A stretch of 64,000 nt of DNA, from NCBI RefSeq assembly GCF_001673535.1, contig NZ_LZLY01000068.1, positions 117,191 through 181,190 of the forward strand, in the 5' to 3' direction. The notes under the pieces are model-generated. The model was not told the DNA's origin and did not search any database. It was given only the letters and a program-made list of their open reading frames with translations. Below are positions 34,083-43,947 of this stretch, piece by piece. Position 1 is the first letter of the stretch. Every line of letters begins with the position of its first letter. Source of the stretch: Mycobacterium sp. 1081908.1 (GTDB lineage Bacteria; Actinomycetota; Actinomycetes; Mycobacteriales; Mycobacteriaceae). The position numbers and the translations under genes were made by a program.

Positions 34083-35155
34083 GCGAGCAGCTCCAGCGTC
34101 CCCAGCTCGCGGATGGCCCGACAGCCGCGGGTCAGCATGGCCAGCACCATGTCGTCGCCGCGCTCGGTGGCGGCGGCGAAGGCAAACCCGAGCGCCGAGA
34201 TCAGCGGCGCCTGCAGCACGCCGAGACGGTAGTCGCGCCAGCATGTTTCGCGGTCGTAGCCGGTGACCCCGCCGCCCGTCAGCGCCCGGTGGTAGTCGGC
34301 GACGAGGTCTTCCTCGATGCTCGCGCGCAGCTGCGAATTCAGGCTTGTCGCGGTGAAATAGGCCAGATCCCTGGCCGGCAGGCCCACGCCGAGCGTCTGC
34401 CAGTCGACCACGCTGACCCGCGTCCGGTCGGGATCGAACAGCATGTTGTCCAGCCGATAGTCCCCATGCAGCAAGGCGAACCGGTCGTACTCGGTCAGTA
34501 GCCATGGCGCCACCAACCCCATTGCCGCGCTGAAGGTGTCCCGGTCTTCGGAGCTCATCCGACCGCCCAGCTTCTCGAGGGTGATATCGGCGCTCATCTT
34601 CGCCACCTCGCCCATGCCGTTGGCGCCCGCTTCGTCCGGCCGGCCGAACCCGATGCCTTGAAAATCCAGCCAGACCGGATCGCACCAGGTGGGCGCGTGC
34701 AGGCCGGCCAGGGCGGTAACCGCAAGGCGCGCTTCGGGTTCGCCGCAGCCGGCGAGCTGATCGCCCTGCACCGCCGGCGCCTGATCGGCGAGTAGCAGAG
34801 CGAAATCCATTGCGTCCTCGGTGATCTCGCAGTAATAGCACTCCGGCGTCGGCACCTGCACCCGATCGGCCACGGACGAGTAGAACGCGCATTCGCTGCG
34901 ATAGCCGATGACAACCCTGTCGCGCACGGTGTCGTCCTGGGCCGGCAGCTTGATCACGAAGGTCCGCGGCAGGTCACCGGGATCCGCCGCATAACTGGCC
35001 GTCACCCGGTAGGTCGCGCCGGTCTGGCCGGTGCCGATGGCGACGACGTCGACGCCGGATACCTCGACGGGCGCGCGGCGTTCGCTGAGCACGCCCGACA
35101 ACCATTCGGCGGTCACGTCGCCGGGGTACCGCGGAATCGACACCACAGCGCTCAT
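34079..35155 (-). CDS. Aminoglycoside phosphotransferase/ecdysteroid-kinase-fold protein
   Basis: 358 residues from ATG at 35155. Kinase-fold (APH) signature: TFVIKLPAQDD (ATP-binding Lys about 90), catalytic loop LLHGDYRLDNMLFDP (about 238) with HGD and Asn, and the metal Asp in VSVVDWQTLGVG (about 257). This subgroup is commonly annotated as aminoglycoside phosphotransferase but often sits in lipid or steroid catabolic clusters. A sterol/terpenoid-alcohol kinase is as likely as drug resistance, and resistance should not be assumed. Lies between the catabolic region and irtB. Confidence 0.83.
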   Translation of the reverse strand: MSAVVSIPRYPGDVTAEWLSGVLSERRAPVEVSGVDVVAIGTGQTGATYRVTASYAADPGDLPRTFVIKLPAQDDTVRDRVVIGYRSECAFYSSVADRVQVPTPECYYCEITEDAMDFALLLADQAPAVQGDQLAGCGEPEARLAVTALAGLHAPTWCDPVWLDFQGIGFGRPDEAGANGMGEVAKMSADITLEKLGGRMSSEDRDTFSAAMGLVAPWLLTEYDRFALLHGDYRLDNMLFDPDRTRVSVVDWQTLGVGLPARDLAYFTATSLNSQLRASIEEDLVADYHRALTGGGVTGYDRETCWRDYRLGVLQAPLISALGFAFAAATERGDDMVLAMLTRGCRAIRELGTLELLA

Positions 35156-35237
35156 GAGCAGGCCTCCAGCGGTCCGACCGTCAACTGACCGATCAACTGT
35201 AAGGCATACGGCAACAGCGGCGGTCAACCGCCGTGTC

Positions 35238-36977
35238 CTAATCGGCGCCGACGTGCCACTCCGCCGCCTCGCGCTGCTGGTGCCAGAATTCCTCGAAACG
35301 TCCGCCCGCGGTGAGCAGTTCGTCGACCGTGCCGTCCTCGATTATTCGGCCGTTGTCGACGAACAGGACCCGGTCGGCGTGTCGAATGCTCGCCAGTCGG
35401 TGCGCGACGATCACCCGGGTGCGCGCATTCCGGTCGGCGCTCAGCGCGTCGACGACCGCGGCCTCGTTTTCGGTGTCCAGGGCGCTGGTCGCCTCGTCGA
35501 CCAGCAGCAACGGCGCGTCCTTAAGCAGGGCGCGCGCGATGCTCACGCGCTGCCGTTCGCCGCCGGAGAGCGCCGACCCCGCCTCTCCGACGACCGTTTC
35601 GGCGCCATCGGGCAGCCGGCCGGTGAGTTCGTCGACGCGCGCCAGCGCGACGGCGCGCGCGAATTGCTCGTCGCCGGCGGACGGGTTCCCGGCCAGGACG
35701 TTCTCGCGAATGGTGCCGTGGAACAGGTAGGGGTGTTGGAACACGACGCTGCTGGCCGCGCGGCGCGCCTCGGCGTCCAGGGTCGCGGCGTCCACGCCGT
35801 CGATGAGCACGCGGCCCCGCGTCGGCGCGTGCAGCCCGGCGATCAGCGCCAGGATGGTGCTCTTGCCCGAGCCCGACGGCCCGACGATCGCCGTCGTGGT
35901 GCCCGGCCGCAACGAGAAGCTCAGGCCGTCGAGCGCCGGCGCGCTCGATCCGTCGTAGGCGAAGGCGACGTCGTCGAACTCGATTCGCGGGGCCGAGGCG
36001 TGCCCGGGCAGCGTGGCGGCCCCGGCTGCCATGACCGGCGCGGTGAGCACGGATCGGATGCGGTCCAGCGTGGCGCGGGTGCTCTCGAGCGCCGGGGCCA
36101 GCTCGCTGATGGTGGTGAACGGCTCGAGGTAGCGGGCGATCACCACGATCAGCGCGATGGCCTCGGGCACGCTGAGGGTCCCGTTGACCGCCAGCGCCGT
36201 CGTCGTACCGGCCAGCAGGATGAGCGCCACCTGGCTGGCCAGGCTGAACAGCAGCTGGCCGGGAACCTGCATGGACAGCAGCCGCACCGTCGCCCCGCGT
36301 TGTGCGGCCAGCGCCTCGCCGACCAGGCTACGGGCGGGCTCCGCGCGCCGCGCGGCCCGCAGCGCCTGCTGGGTTCGGGCGAATTCGATGATCCGTTCGG
36401 TGAGCGCGGTGTTGGCCGCGGCGGCCGCGGTGTCGGCGCGGCGCGCCAGCCGCGCAGAGCCCCACAACGCGCCCAGCAACAACGGCACGCCGCCCAGCGC
36501 GGCGGCGCCGAGCTGCCAGGAAACCGGCAGCAACGCCAGCGCGATCGCCGCCGGCAGCAGGATCGCCGTGACCAGCGGCGTCAGCAGGTTGACCACCAGA
36601 CCCACGAGTTCCGGGCCCGTCGCGGCGATGGCCTGCCGCGCGGTCGCGGTGTTTTCGGCGGTGAACCATTCCAGCCGGACGTCCGGAAGCCGGTCCGCCA
36701 GGTCGTGCTGGCTGTGGTCGAGCACGGCGAAACCAAGGTCCAGGCCGACGCGCGCGGTTGCGGTGTCGATCACCCAACCGGTCACGGTCGCGGCGGTGAG
36801 CCAGCCCAGCCACATCAGCGCGCGGTGCGGTTCGCCGCCGAACAGCGCGCCCACCAACGGGACCAGCAGCACCGTGCCCGCCGCCCGGATCACCACCGAG
36901 GTCAGCGCGAGCGCGGTGTAGGAAAACACCTTGCCGCGGCGCTCTTTCGGCACCAGCGCGATCCAGGTGCGGATCAT
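35238..36977 (-). CDS. irtB: IrtB, iron-siderophore ABC transporter half
   Basis: 579 residues, as I recall for M. tuberculosis IrtB (Rv1349). The N-terminal membrane domain has about six helices (20-290, e.g. [20 protein letters not shown]). The ATPase domain has Walker [15 protein letters not shown] (about 370), Q-loop [12 protein letters not shown], signature [15 protein letters not shown] (about 470), Walker [13 protein letters not shown] and H-loop IVAHRL. The ATG at 36977 overlaps the irtA stop (ATGA). With IrtA it forms the inner-membrane importer for mycobactin/carboxymycobactin iron. Confidence 0.96.
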   Translation of the reverse strand: MIRTWIALVPKERRGKVFSYTALALTSVVIRAAGTVLLVPLVGALFGGEPHRALMWLGWLTAATVTGWVIDTATARVGLDLGFAVLDHSQHDLADRLPDVRLEWFTAENTATARQAIAATGPELVGLVVNLLTPLVTAILLPAAIALALLPVSWQLGAAALGGVPLLLGALWGSARLARRADTAAAAANTALTERIIEFARTQQALRAARRAEPARSLVGEALAAQRGATVRLLSMQVPGQLLFSLASQVALILLAGTTTALAVNGTLSVPEAIALIVVIARYLEPFTTISELAPALESTRATLDRIRSVLTAPVMAAGAATLPGHASAPRIEFDDVAFAYDGSSAPALDGLSFSLRPGTTTAIVGPSGSGKSTILALIAGLHAPTRGRVLIDGVDAATLDAEARRAASSVVFQHPYLFHGTIRENVLAGNPSAGDEQFARAVALARVDELTGRLPDGAETVVGEAGSALSGGERQRVSIARALLKDAPLLLVDEATSALDTENEAAVVDALSADRNARTRVIVAHRLASIRHADRVLFVDNGRIIEDGTVDELLTAGGRFEEFWHQQREAAEWHVGAD

Positions 36978-39541
36978 CGCGCCGCCTCCCGGGACGCCGC
37001 CGCGGGCACCGCTTCGCCGTGGCCGGTGTCCCACAGTCGGCGGTAGCGTCCGTCGGCGGCGAGCAACTCGTCGTGGGTGCCGCGTTCGGCGATCCGGCCC
37101 TCGTCGAGCACGACGATCTGGTCGGCTCGGGTGATGGTGTGCAGGCGGTGGGCGATCACCAGCACCGTCCGCTCCCGGGTGAGCCGGTTGAGGGCTTGCT
37201 GCACAAGGTATTCCGATTCCGGGTCCGCGAATGCCGTGGCCTCGTCGAGGATCAGCACCGGGGTGTCGGCGAGGATGGCGCGCGCGATGGTGAGCCGTTG
37301 GCGTTCCCCGCCCGACAGCCCGCTGCCCGCACCCAGCACGGTGTCGTAGCCCTGCGGCAGTCGCAGGATGCGGTCGTGAATTTGGGCCTCGCGTGCCGCG
37401 GCCTCGATCTGCGCGGCGGTGGCATCGGGGACGGCCAGCGCGATGTTCTGCGCCACGGTCCCGTGCACGAGCTGGGTTTCCTGCAGGACGAAGCCGACTC
37501 GCGTGTAAAGTTCGTCGGCGGTCAGCGACCGAATATCCTGTCCGCCAACGCGTATCGCGCCCTGCTCGACGTCGTGGAATCGGGCCAGCAGCGCGGCCAG
37601 CGTCGACTTCCCCGAGCCCGACGGGCCAACCAGCGCGGTGACCGTGCCGGGCCGCAGCATCAGCGACACGTCCCGGATCACCGGAACGCCGGGGCGATAG
37701 CCGAAGCCGACGCGATCGAACACCACGGTCGCCGGCGAGTCGCTCTGGGGCGCTTCCTGCTCTCGCACGGCGAGTTCGGGTTCGTCGAGGGCGTTCTGCA
37801 GGCGCCGGGCGGCCAGCATTCCGGCGCGGATGCCACCGAGGCCGTAGGCGATGCCGAGCAGCCGTGCACCGAAGGTGGTGCCCAGCAACAAGAACGGCAA
37901 CAGGTCGACCGGATCCATCCGCCCGCCCGCAATGAGCAGGGTGCCGGTCGCCGCGATGAGCCACAGGAACGTCGAGGGACGGGTCGCCAGATCCATCAGC
38001 GTCTTCTTGCCGGCGAGCGGACGCTGCCAGGCCACCAGGAACCCGACGTACTCGTCGAGGCGGCGCCGAAAGCTGGAGGCCGCGGCACCGCCGAAGACGC
38101 GAATGACCGGCTGCCCTTCGAGATACGCGCCGGCCTCCCCGCTCATCCGCTCCGCCCAGCGCTGCGACTGCGGGATGCGGGGCCCGGACTGGATCGTGAT
38201 CGACGACGTCAGCACCAGATAGAACAGGACGGGCACGAACAGGACCAGCGCCACCCGCCAGTCGACGGCGAAGAGATAGACCAGCACCGCCACCGGCGCG
38301 ACGACGGCGGCGACCGCGTCGGGGATGGCGTGGGTGACCAGGTAGTGCAACGCCAGCGTGTCGTCCTGCACCAGCTGCTTGATCGGCCCCGATCCGCGGG
38401 CGGTGAACCAGCCCAGCGGCACCCGGGACAACTTCGTCAACAGCCGTGAGCGCAGGTCGCCGGCGAAGCGGGCGTCGAGGACGTGCAGCCACAGCGTGAG
38501 CGCGGCGCCGAGCACGGTGCCGAGCCCCAGCAGCGAGACCGCCGCGATGCCCAGCGTCCACAGCCGCTGCTCCCCGGCGCCGGATACCAGCAACCGCGCC
38601 AACTCGCCCAGGAGCACGAACGGCGCCAGCTGCACCAGCGTGATCACCGCCTGCAGCGCGCCGGAAACGATCAGCGCCGGCCGCAGCGGCGCCAGCAACC
38701 GGCCCGCGCCCTGGGCGCGCCAGCTGCCGCGCGGCGCCGGCTTGAGCGCCAGTGGCGCTGGTTCCGGTTGTGGCACAACGGTTTCCAGCTCGTCGCCGCG
38801 GCTGGTGCCCATCGCCCGCCCGGCGCTCCAGTAGGCCTGGGCGTGAATCTCGGACTTGGGAAACCCGAACTCGTCGCGCAGCCGCGTCCGGACGTGCTTG
38901 AGCGTCGTCGCCTCGGGTGTGGCCCACGCGTACCAGTTCGACCAGTCCCGGCTCTCGATCGCCGCGGCCAGCGACTTCTCGTCACGGCGCGGCACCCAAT
39001 GCACCCGCAGCCGGGGGTGTTTCGCGAGCGGGATCAACGTGTCGTTGTCGTCGTGCTGCTCGAGGTACACCTCGATCGGGACGTCGGCGGGGACGGTCCC
39101 CACGATCCCGTTGATCCCGGGGATCGATGCGGAGTCCCCGATCAGCAGGTAGCCGGCGGGCTGCTCGTCGGGCGCGTCGAAGCGCGACGAGCCCATCAGC
39201 GACATCACGGCGATCGTCGCGCCGGGTTGCACGGTTCGCGCCCACACCGACGCCGGTCCCGCCGGCTCGTGCAGGACGACGTCGACGGCGAAGCGGCCGG
39301 CGGCGACGTCCGCCTCTGAGATCGTGTACGCCCGCTGGAACTCGGTGCTCGATCCGTCGGGGTCGGGGAACCAGAACCGCAGCCACGCCGCGGGTTCGGC
39401 CTCCACCTCCTCGAACAGCGTGGGCGACTGCATCCGCACCCGCACGAAATGCGGTGCGACGCGGACGGTTTCGACGACGGTCGCGATATGGTCGCGGGCG
39501 CCGAAACTGCGCAGCATCACCCCCTGGAGGCCGCGCGCCAT
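36974..39541 (-). CDS. irtA: IrtA, siderophore ABC transporter with flavin reductase (SIP) domain
   Basis: 855 residues, close to the roughly 859 of Rv1348. N-terminal siderophore-interaction domain (about 10-250) with the FAD motif RAYTI (70-74), and [12 protein letters not shown] and [10 protein letters not shown] near its end. It reduces Fe(III)-siderophore on the cytosolic side. Then a six-helix membrane domain (about 290-570) and an ATPase domain with [13 protein letters not shown] (about 645), [15 protein letters not shown] and [14 protein letters not shown]; the signature sequences of both halves are intact. Heterodimer with IrtB. An IdeR-like box lies about 115 bp upstream, indicating repression by iron. 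Confidence 0.96.
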   Translation of the reverse strand: MARGLQGVMLRSFGARDHIATVVETVRVAPHFVRVRMQSPTLFEEVEAEPAAWLRFWFPDPDGSSTEFQRAYTISEADVAAGRFAVDVVLHEPAGPASVWARTVQPGATIAVMSLMGSSRFDAPDEQPAGYLLIGDSASIPGINGIVGTVPADVPIEVYLEQHDDNDTLIPLAKHPRLRVHWVPRRDEKSLAAAIESRDWSNWYAWATPEATTLKHVRTRLRDEFGFPKSEIHAQAYWSAGRAMGTSRGDELETVVPQPEPAPLALKPAPRGSWRAQGAGRLLAPLRPALIVSGALQAVITLVQLAPFVLLGELARLLVSGAGEQRLWTLGIAAVSLLGLGTVLGAALTLWLHVLDARFAGDLRSRLLTKLSRVPLGWFTARGSGPIKQLVQDDTLALHYLVTHAIPDAVAAVVAPVAVLVYLFAVDWRVALVLFVPVLFYLVLTSSITIQSGPRIPQSQRWAERMSGEAGAYLEGQPVIRVFGGAAASSFRRRLDEYVGFLVAWQRPLAGKKTLMDLATRPSTFLWLIAATGTLLIAGGRMDPVDLLPFLLLGTTFGARLLGIAYGLGGIRAGMLAARRLQNALDEPELAVREQEAPQSDSPATVVFDRVGFGYRPGVPVIRDVSLMLRPGTVTALVGPSGSGKSTLAALLARFHDVEQGAIRVGGQDIRSLTADELYTRVGFVLQETQLVHGTVAQNIALAVPDATAAQIEAAAREAQIHDRILRLPQGYDTVLGAGSGLSGGERQRLTIARAILADTPVLILDEATAFADPESEYLVQQALNRLTRERTVLVIAHRLHTITRADQIVVLDEGRIAERGTHDELLAADGRYRRLWDTGHGEAVPAAASREAAR

Positions 39542-39654
39542 CAGCGGTCCGCCCTGACGACCTCTGTCTCAGCGCTCAGCGGCGGCCGGCCGCCCCGACG
39601 TGACGCAACCGAGTGCATTCAGCGACCCTCCGAGTAGGTAAGTTACCCACAAAC

Positions 39655-39673
39655 TAAGGGTTGCCTTACCAAA
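39655..39673 (-). promoter_or_regulatory. IdeR iron-box candidate for irtAB
   Basis: On the minus strand TTTGGTAAGGCAACCCTTA matches 14 of 19 positions of the IdeR consensus TTAGGTTAGGCTAACCTAA. It lies 114 bp upstream of the irtA start, in the 265-bp gap after the desaturase stop. A half-site, TAGGTAAG, follows at 39634-39641. IdeR-Fe is the known repressor of irtAB in M. tuberculosis. Nothing else is seen in this gap. Confidence 0.7.
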
Positions 39674-39806
39674 GGTCAACCCGAGTCGCCTCGGCTATGT
39701 CACCCGCTCGCGCCCTCTTCGCGCGTCGAGATCGACGAAACCGTCGCCCCTCCTCGAACTTTTTCGCGGTGGCGTGGATCTGGGCGAGCCTCGGTCGATG
39801 TGTCGG

Positions 39807-41033
39807 CTAAGCAGCGGCCCCCCGCAACTCGCGCAGTGCGGTGCGCAGGCCGCACCGTTTGCCCGTCCCGGGATCGACGAAGCTTTCCCGCAGCCCCTCG
39901 CGGACGCGGAACTTCAGTTCCGAACGCGTCTCGCGGGCATCATCGGGCGTCGCCTGGAGGAGTTTGTCTGGCAGGGCGAGTTTGAGGATCGTCCAGAACG
40001 TCTGCAGGTATTGGCGGCCAAGGGATCCCGTGGTGTACGGCAGGTCGTACTTGTCACACAGCTCGCGCACCCGCACGGCGATCTCCGCGTAGCGGTTGCT
40101 CGGCAGGTCCGGGAAAAGATGGTGCTCGATCTGGTAGCACAGGTTGCCGCTGACGAAGGCCATCAGCGGTCCGGCGTTGAAGTTCGCCGATCCGAGCATC
40201 TGGCGCAGGTACCACTCGCCCTGGGTTTCGTTCTCGAACTCCTCGACGGTGAACTTTTCCGCGCCGTCGGGAAAGTGGCCGCAGAAGATCACCATGTACG
40301 CCCAGATGTTGCGGATCAGGTTGGCGGTCATATTGGCCTTGATGGTGCGCTTCCAGTTGCGCCCGCTCAGCGCGGGGAAGATCAGGTAGTCCTTGCCCTC
40401 CTGCCTGACGAGTTTCTTCATGATCACCCGCAGATCCTTCGCCGCCTCGGCCCAGCTCTTTTCCTTCTTGCGCAGCTTCGCCGATTCGATGTGGTGCAAC
40501 GCGACGCCGTACTGGAAGAACGTGCCCAGCAGCATGTTGTAGATCGGGTTGCCGAGCATCCAGGGTTCCCACGGCTCGTCGCGGGTGACACGCATGATGC
40601 CGTAGCCCACGTCGGCGTCGAGGCCGACGACGTTCGTGTACTTGTGGTGGACGAAGTTGTGGGAGCGCTTCCACTGCACGCTCGGGCAGGTGGTGTCCCA
40701 CTCCCATTCCGTCGAGTGGATCTCCGGATCATTCATCCAGTCCCACTGCCCGTGAATGATGTTGTGGCCCAGCTCCATGTTCTCGATGATTTTCGCCATG
40801 GCGAGCATTGCGGTGCCGGAGACCCATGCCAGCTTGTTGTGGCTGGCCAACAACGCAATTCGCCCGCCGGCGGCCAACCCGCGCTGCAGCTGAATGGACC
40901 GGCGAATGTAGCGGGCGTCGCGCTCACCGCGGGACTCCTCGATGTCGGCGCGGATGGCGTCCAGCTCGTGCGCGAGTTGCTCGATGTCCTCGGTGGTCAG
41001 GTGCGCGTATTCCTTGATATCGGTGATTGCCAT
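39807..41033 (-). CDS. DesA3-like membrane acyl-CoA desaturase
   Basis: 408 residues (DesA3/Rv3229c is about 427). Three histidine boxes of di-iron desaturases: GHNIIHGQWDW (about 89), HNFVHHKYTN (about 124) and QIEHHLFPDLPSNRY (about 318). Close to DesA3 (shared MAIT start, IENME, FCGHFPDGAEKFT and RQMLGSANFNAGP) but clearly diverged, so perhaps a paralogue. It introduces a cis double bond into stearoyl/palmitoyl-CoA using O2. 9 bp downstream of its probable electron donor. In H37Rv this pair lies elsewhere (Rv3229c-Rv3230c); here it sits next to irtA. Confidence 0.92.
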   Translation of the reverse strand: MAITDIKEYAHLTTEDIEQLAHELDAIRADIEESRGERDARYIRRSIQLQRGLAAGGRIALLASHNKLAWVSGTAMLAMAKIIENMELGHNIIHGQWDWMNDPEIHSTEWEWDTTCPSVQWKRSHNFVHHKYTNVVGLDADVGYGIMRVTRDEPWEPWMLGNPIYNMLLGTFFQYGVALHHIESAKLRKKEKSWAEAAKDLRVIMKKLVRQEGKDYLIFPALSGRNWKRTIKANMTANLIRNIWAYMVIFCGHFPDGAEKFTVEEFENETQGEWYLRQMLGSANFNAGPLMAFVSGNLCYQIEHHLFPDLPSNRYAEIAVRVRELCDKYDLPYTTGSLGRQYLQTFWTILKLALPDKLLQATPDDARETRSELKFRVREGLRESFVDPGTGKRCGLRTALRELRGAAA

Positions 41034-41042
41034 CGGTTTCCC

Positions 41043-42170
41043 CTAGATCTTGATCGTGCAGTCTCCGGATGCCGTGGAGATGCAGGTTTGGATGCGGTCG
41101 CCCGCGCCGTGTTCGGTCCCCGACCGGAAGTCGCGCACGTGCCCTGATTCCAGCGGCAGCACGCACGTCTGGCAGATTCCCATCCGGCACCCGAACGGCA
41201 TCTGGATACCAACCTGTTCGCCGGCCTCCATAATCGATGTGGCACCGTCGATTTCGACGGTCTTGTCGGATATGGCAAAGGTGACCGTTCCGCCTTCGCC
41301 GCCCTTGTCCGTGGCGGCGATGGTGAAGCGCTCCATGTGCAGCTGATCGCCACAACCCGCCTCTTTCCATGCCTCTTCGGCAGAGTCCAGTAGCGCGGAC
41401 GGACCGCATACCCAGGCCGGGCGCTGCGTCCAGTCGCCGACGATATCGGCCAGGTGTGCGAAATCGAGGTGGCCGTGAGTTTCGGTGAGCTGCAGGTGAA
41501 GTCGATACCCGGGCTGAGTCTTTTCCAACTCGCGCAGCTCGTCGTGGAATATCACGTCGTCCGCCCTGGGCGCCGAGTGGATGTGCACGATGTCCGACTG
41601 TTGGCCGCGGGACTTGAGGGTGCGCAGCATCGCCATCACCGGGGTGATCCCGCTGCCCGCGGTGATGAACAGGATCTTCGCCGGCGGCGGGTCGGGCAGC
41701 GCGAAGTCTCCCTTGGGGGACTGGAGCCGCACGACGGTGCCGGGTTTGACGCCGTTGACAAGGTGGGTCGACAGAAAGCCCTCGGGGGTGGCCTTGACGG
41801 TAATGGTGATGTTCTTGCTGTCGCGGCGAGGGACCGACGTCAACGAGTAGGAGCGCCAGTGCCATCGGCCGTCGATCCGCAGGCCGATGCCGACGTACTG
41901 GCCCGGCTCGTAGCGTCCCGAAAACCCCCAACCGGGCTTGATCGTGACGGTCGCCGAGTCGGCGGTTTCAGGGCGCACGTCGACGATCTGGCCGCGCAAC
42001 TCCCGCGCCGACCACAGTGGGTTGAGCAGCTTGAGGTAATCGTCGGGCAATAACGGGGTGGTCGCGCGGGCGGCCAGCCCACGCAACACATTGACCCAGG
42101 ATCTGGCGGTCTGCACGCCTTTGGCGGGCGCGGTGCTCCAACGAGTGAGGCTACGAAGCGGAGAAGCCAT
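41043..42170 (-). CDS. Ferredoxin reductase-type oxidoreductase (Rv3230c-like desaturase partner)
   Basis: 375 residues. FAD/NAD(P)-binding reductase half: [10 protein letters not shown] (about 106), [18 protein letters not shown] (about 165-182) and [16 protein letters not shown] (about 252). C-terminal plant-type [2Fe-2S] domain with [17 protein letters not shown] (about 325) and a final QTCIST. Rv3230c is known to pass electrons from NADPH to DesA3; the same fusion and gene order here support that role. First gene of the two-gene leftward unit. Confidence 0.92.
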   Translation of the reverse strand: MASPLRSLTRWSTAPAKGVQTARSWVNVLRGLAARATTPLLPDDYLKLLNPLWSARELRGQIVDVRPETADSATVTIKPGWGFSGRYEPGQYVGIGLRIDGRWHWRSYSLTSVPRRDSKNITITVKATPEGFLSTHLVNGVKPGTVVRLQSPKGDFALPDPPPAKILFITAGSGITPVMAMLRTLKSRGQQSDIVHIHSAPRADDVIFHDELRELEKTQPGYRLHLQLTETHGHLDFAHLADIVGDWTQRPAWVCGPSALLDSAEEAWKEAGCGDQLHMERFTIAATDKGGEGGTVTFAISDKTVEIDGATSIMEAGEQVGIQMPFGCRMGICQTCVLPLESGHVRDFRSGTEHGAGDRIQTCISTASGDCTIKI

Positions 42171-42384
42171 AAGTCATTCCAGCGGTCTGATCGGGGTTTC
42201 ACGTGGGCCGGTTGGCTCACGCTTCCCCATCGGCTTCCCGCCCGCCGCGTTCGATAAACACATGTTCGCTGACTTGAATAGCCGTCGCTTCCGGATATAT
42301 CTCGAAAACGGCGTTGTACTGCACATTCAAGCTGCCGCGTACGGGTCTGCGGGCTGTTGAACACAGGACCAATTTGTGAACACG

Positions 42385-42410
42385 CGTAAGCCCTCTTACG
42401 GGGTTACGAT
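42385..42410 (+). promoter_or_regulatory. Promoter with palindrome upstream of the NmrA-type gene
   Basis: CGTAAG (42385-42390), CCCT, CTTACG (42395-42400) is a perfect 6-bp palindrome. TACGAT at 42405-42410 fits a mycobacterial -10 (TAnnnT), 33 bp before the ATG at 42444. The palindrome would overlap the -35/-10 spacer, as operators often do. The divergent reductase gene starts 214 bp away. Confidence 0.4.
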
Positions 42411-42443
42411 CAGCTCCAAATCCGTTGAGACAAAGGTGTTTTC

Positions 42444-43355
42444 ATGGCAGAGCCACCCACCTACCTCATCACGGGCGCCGGCGGCGGGGTGGCCGGCATG
42501 AGTCCGCAGGTGGTGACCCGGCTGCTCGGCCGGGGCGCCGCCGTCCGCGCGATGGTGCACCGCGACGACGCGCGCGCCGACGCGCTGCGCGCCCAGGGCG
42601 CCGAGGTGATCGCCGGGGACCTGACGAACCCGGTCGACGTCTTCGCGGCGATGTCGGGCATCACCCGGATGTTCTTCAACATGAGCGTCTCGCCCGATTA
42701 CCTGCAGGCCACCACGGTGGTGTGCGTCGCGGCGCAAGAGCTCGGCGGCCTGGAAGTGTTGGTCAACATGTCGCAGATGACGGTCTCGCAGATGACCGCC
42801 ACCAGCACCGAGGAATCCAAGCACCAACGCCTGCATTGGCTCGCCGAGCGCGTCATCAACTGGTCGGGCGTCCCGGCCGTGCACATCCGGCCGACCGTCC
42901 TGCTGGAGAACCCGCTCTTCGGGATGTTGGCGGCCCGCTCGATCCGGGAAACCGGCCAACTGTCGCTGCCTTTCGGAAGCGGGCGCACCTCACCCGTCGC
43001 CGCCGCCGACGTCGCCGACGTCATCACCGCGGTGCTGCTGGCGCCGCCGGATCACCTCGGTGCGGTCTACGAATTGACCGGCCCCGCAACACTTTCCGTC
43101 GACGAAATCGCCGAGCAGTACTCTCAGGCCCTAGACCGCCCCGTCACCGGCGTTCGGCCGTCCGACGACGAGTGGCTGCGCGAGCTCGCCGCGCTGGGAA
43201 TGCCGCCGCACGTGGAGCAACACATCGCGACCATGGCGCGGCTGCACCGCGAGGACCGCTACAACCGGTCGACCGACGATGTCGAGCGCATCACCGGCCG
43301 TCCCGCGGAGACCGTGCGGCGCTACGTCGAACGGCACCGCGAGCTTTTCGGGTGA
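42444..43355 (+). CDS. NmrA-like atypical SDR (NAD(P)-binding)
   Basis: 303 residues from ATG at 42444. The N-terminal glycine motif is LITGAGGGVAGMS (about 9-20), followed by VRAMVHRDDARADALRAQGA (about 34) and VIAGDLTNPVDV, characteristic of NmrA/QOR2-type atypical SDRs that sense or bind NADP. Mid-protein VNMSQMTVSQMT and HWLAERVINWSGVPAVHIRP (about 135), then DVADVITAVLL. Could be a quinone/azo reductase or a redox sensor; substrate unknown. Divergent from the desaturase operon. Confidence 0.82.
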   Translation: MAEPPTYLITGAGGGVAGMSPQVVTRLLGRGAAVRAMVHRDDARADALRAQGAEVIAGDLTNPVDVFAAMSGITRMFFNMSVSPDYLQATTVVCVAAQELGGLEVLVNMSQMTVSQMTATSTEESKHQRLHWLAERVINWSGVPAVHIRPTVLLENPLFGMLAARSIRETGQLSLPFGSGRTSPVAAADVADVITAVLLAPPDHLGAVYELTGPATLSVDEIAEQYSQALDRPVTGVRPSDDEWLRELAALGMPPHVEQHIATMARLHREDRYNRSTDDVERITGRPAETVRRYVERHRELFG

Positions 43356-43414
43356 TCACTCGCTGTCTAGGGACTTCGGACTCTTCGCTCGACGCCACAG
43401 AGACTTTGGTTAAA

Positions 43415-43433
43415 CGTGGCTAAAGATGCCACG
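43415..43433. terminator. Small hairpin after the NmrA-type gene
   Basis: CGTGGC (43415-43420), 7-nt loop, GCCACG (43428-43433). It lies 60 bp after the NmrA-type stop and upstream of the small membrane gene. Could terminate transcription; no T-run. Confidence 0.35.
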
Positions 43434-43499
43434 CTTGCCATCGGTGCGTTGAAGTGCGTTCTCGTGCTGGCCACTGCCGCATAAGGAGTCCAAGGGGGT

Positions 43500-43736
43500 A
43501 TGGCCGTGCTGCTGCTGATTTTGAAGATCGCGCTGCTCGCATTCATCGTTGCAGGCGCCGCTGCCCTGATTACCCGTGGAATTCGGCGCTCACGCGCCAA
43601 CAGATTAGACCCCCGATGGAAGGGGCCTAGCGGCCAACCTGGTTACGAAGCGCAGGCTTTCGGCGCTATGCCGAATACACCGCTTCCGGACTGGGCCTAC
43701 GGGGACGACGAGCGCGACGGTGACGCGAAGCGATAG
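43500..43736 (+). CDS. Small membrane protein, unknown
   Basis: 78 residues from ATG at 43500, preceded by AAGGAG about 12 nt and AAGGGGGT directly upstream. One N-terminal hydrophobic helix (VLLLILKIALLAFIVAGAAA) followed by a basic turn (RGIRRSRANR) and an acidic, Pro-rich tail ending in YGDDERDGDAKR. The topology suggests a single-pass protein with a cytosolic tail. No family recognised. Confidence 0.6.
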   Translation: MAVLLLILKIALLAFIVAGAAALITRGIRRSRANRLDPRWKGPSGQPGYEAQAFGAMPNTPLPDWAYGDDERDGDAKR

Positions 43737-43793
43737 CGCGGCGCGCGACGCTCGACAACGCCAGTCAACAGCTGAGCGTGTTCACCACATCGG

Positions 43794-43877
43794 TGCGGGC
43801 GGAGGGACTCGAACCCTCAAGCTCTTCCGAGCAATGGCACCTAAAGCCATCATGTTTGCCAATTTCATCACGCCCGC
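43794..43877 (-). tRNA. tRNA-Leu (anticodon UAG)
   Basis: 84 nt on the minus strand. The 5' acceptor GCGGGCG (43877-43871) pairs with CGCCCGC (43801-43795), followed by discriminator A at 43794; CCA is not encoded. The anticodon arm is ATGGC-TTTAGGT-GCCAT, anticodon TAG, reading CUA. There is a long variable arm (class II, as for Leu), and the T-arm contains GGGTTCGAGTCCC. Confidence 0.93.
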
Positions 43878-43947
43878 GGCGGTGCCGATCGTACCGCGCG
43901 CCTCGACGAATTCGTCGGGCCCAAATCGTGAGCGGTACGGTCAAGTG

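Noticed and set aside
35031..37046. A 671-codon plus-strand frame opposite irtB and the kinase gene
   Set aside because: Low-complexity Gln/Arg/Gly/Asp sequence antisense to well-defined ABC transporter and kinase motifs.
36978..38927. An upstream extension of the irtB frame to 1229 codons
   Set aside because: The extension runs through irtA in another frame and is Arg/Gly-rich nonsense; IrtB with the expected 579 residues starts at 36977 in an ATGA overlap.
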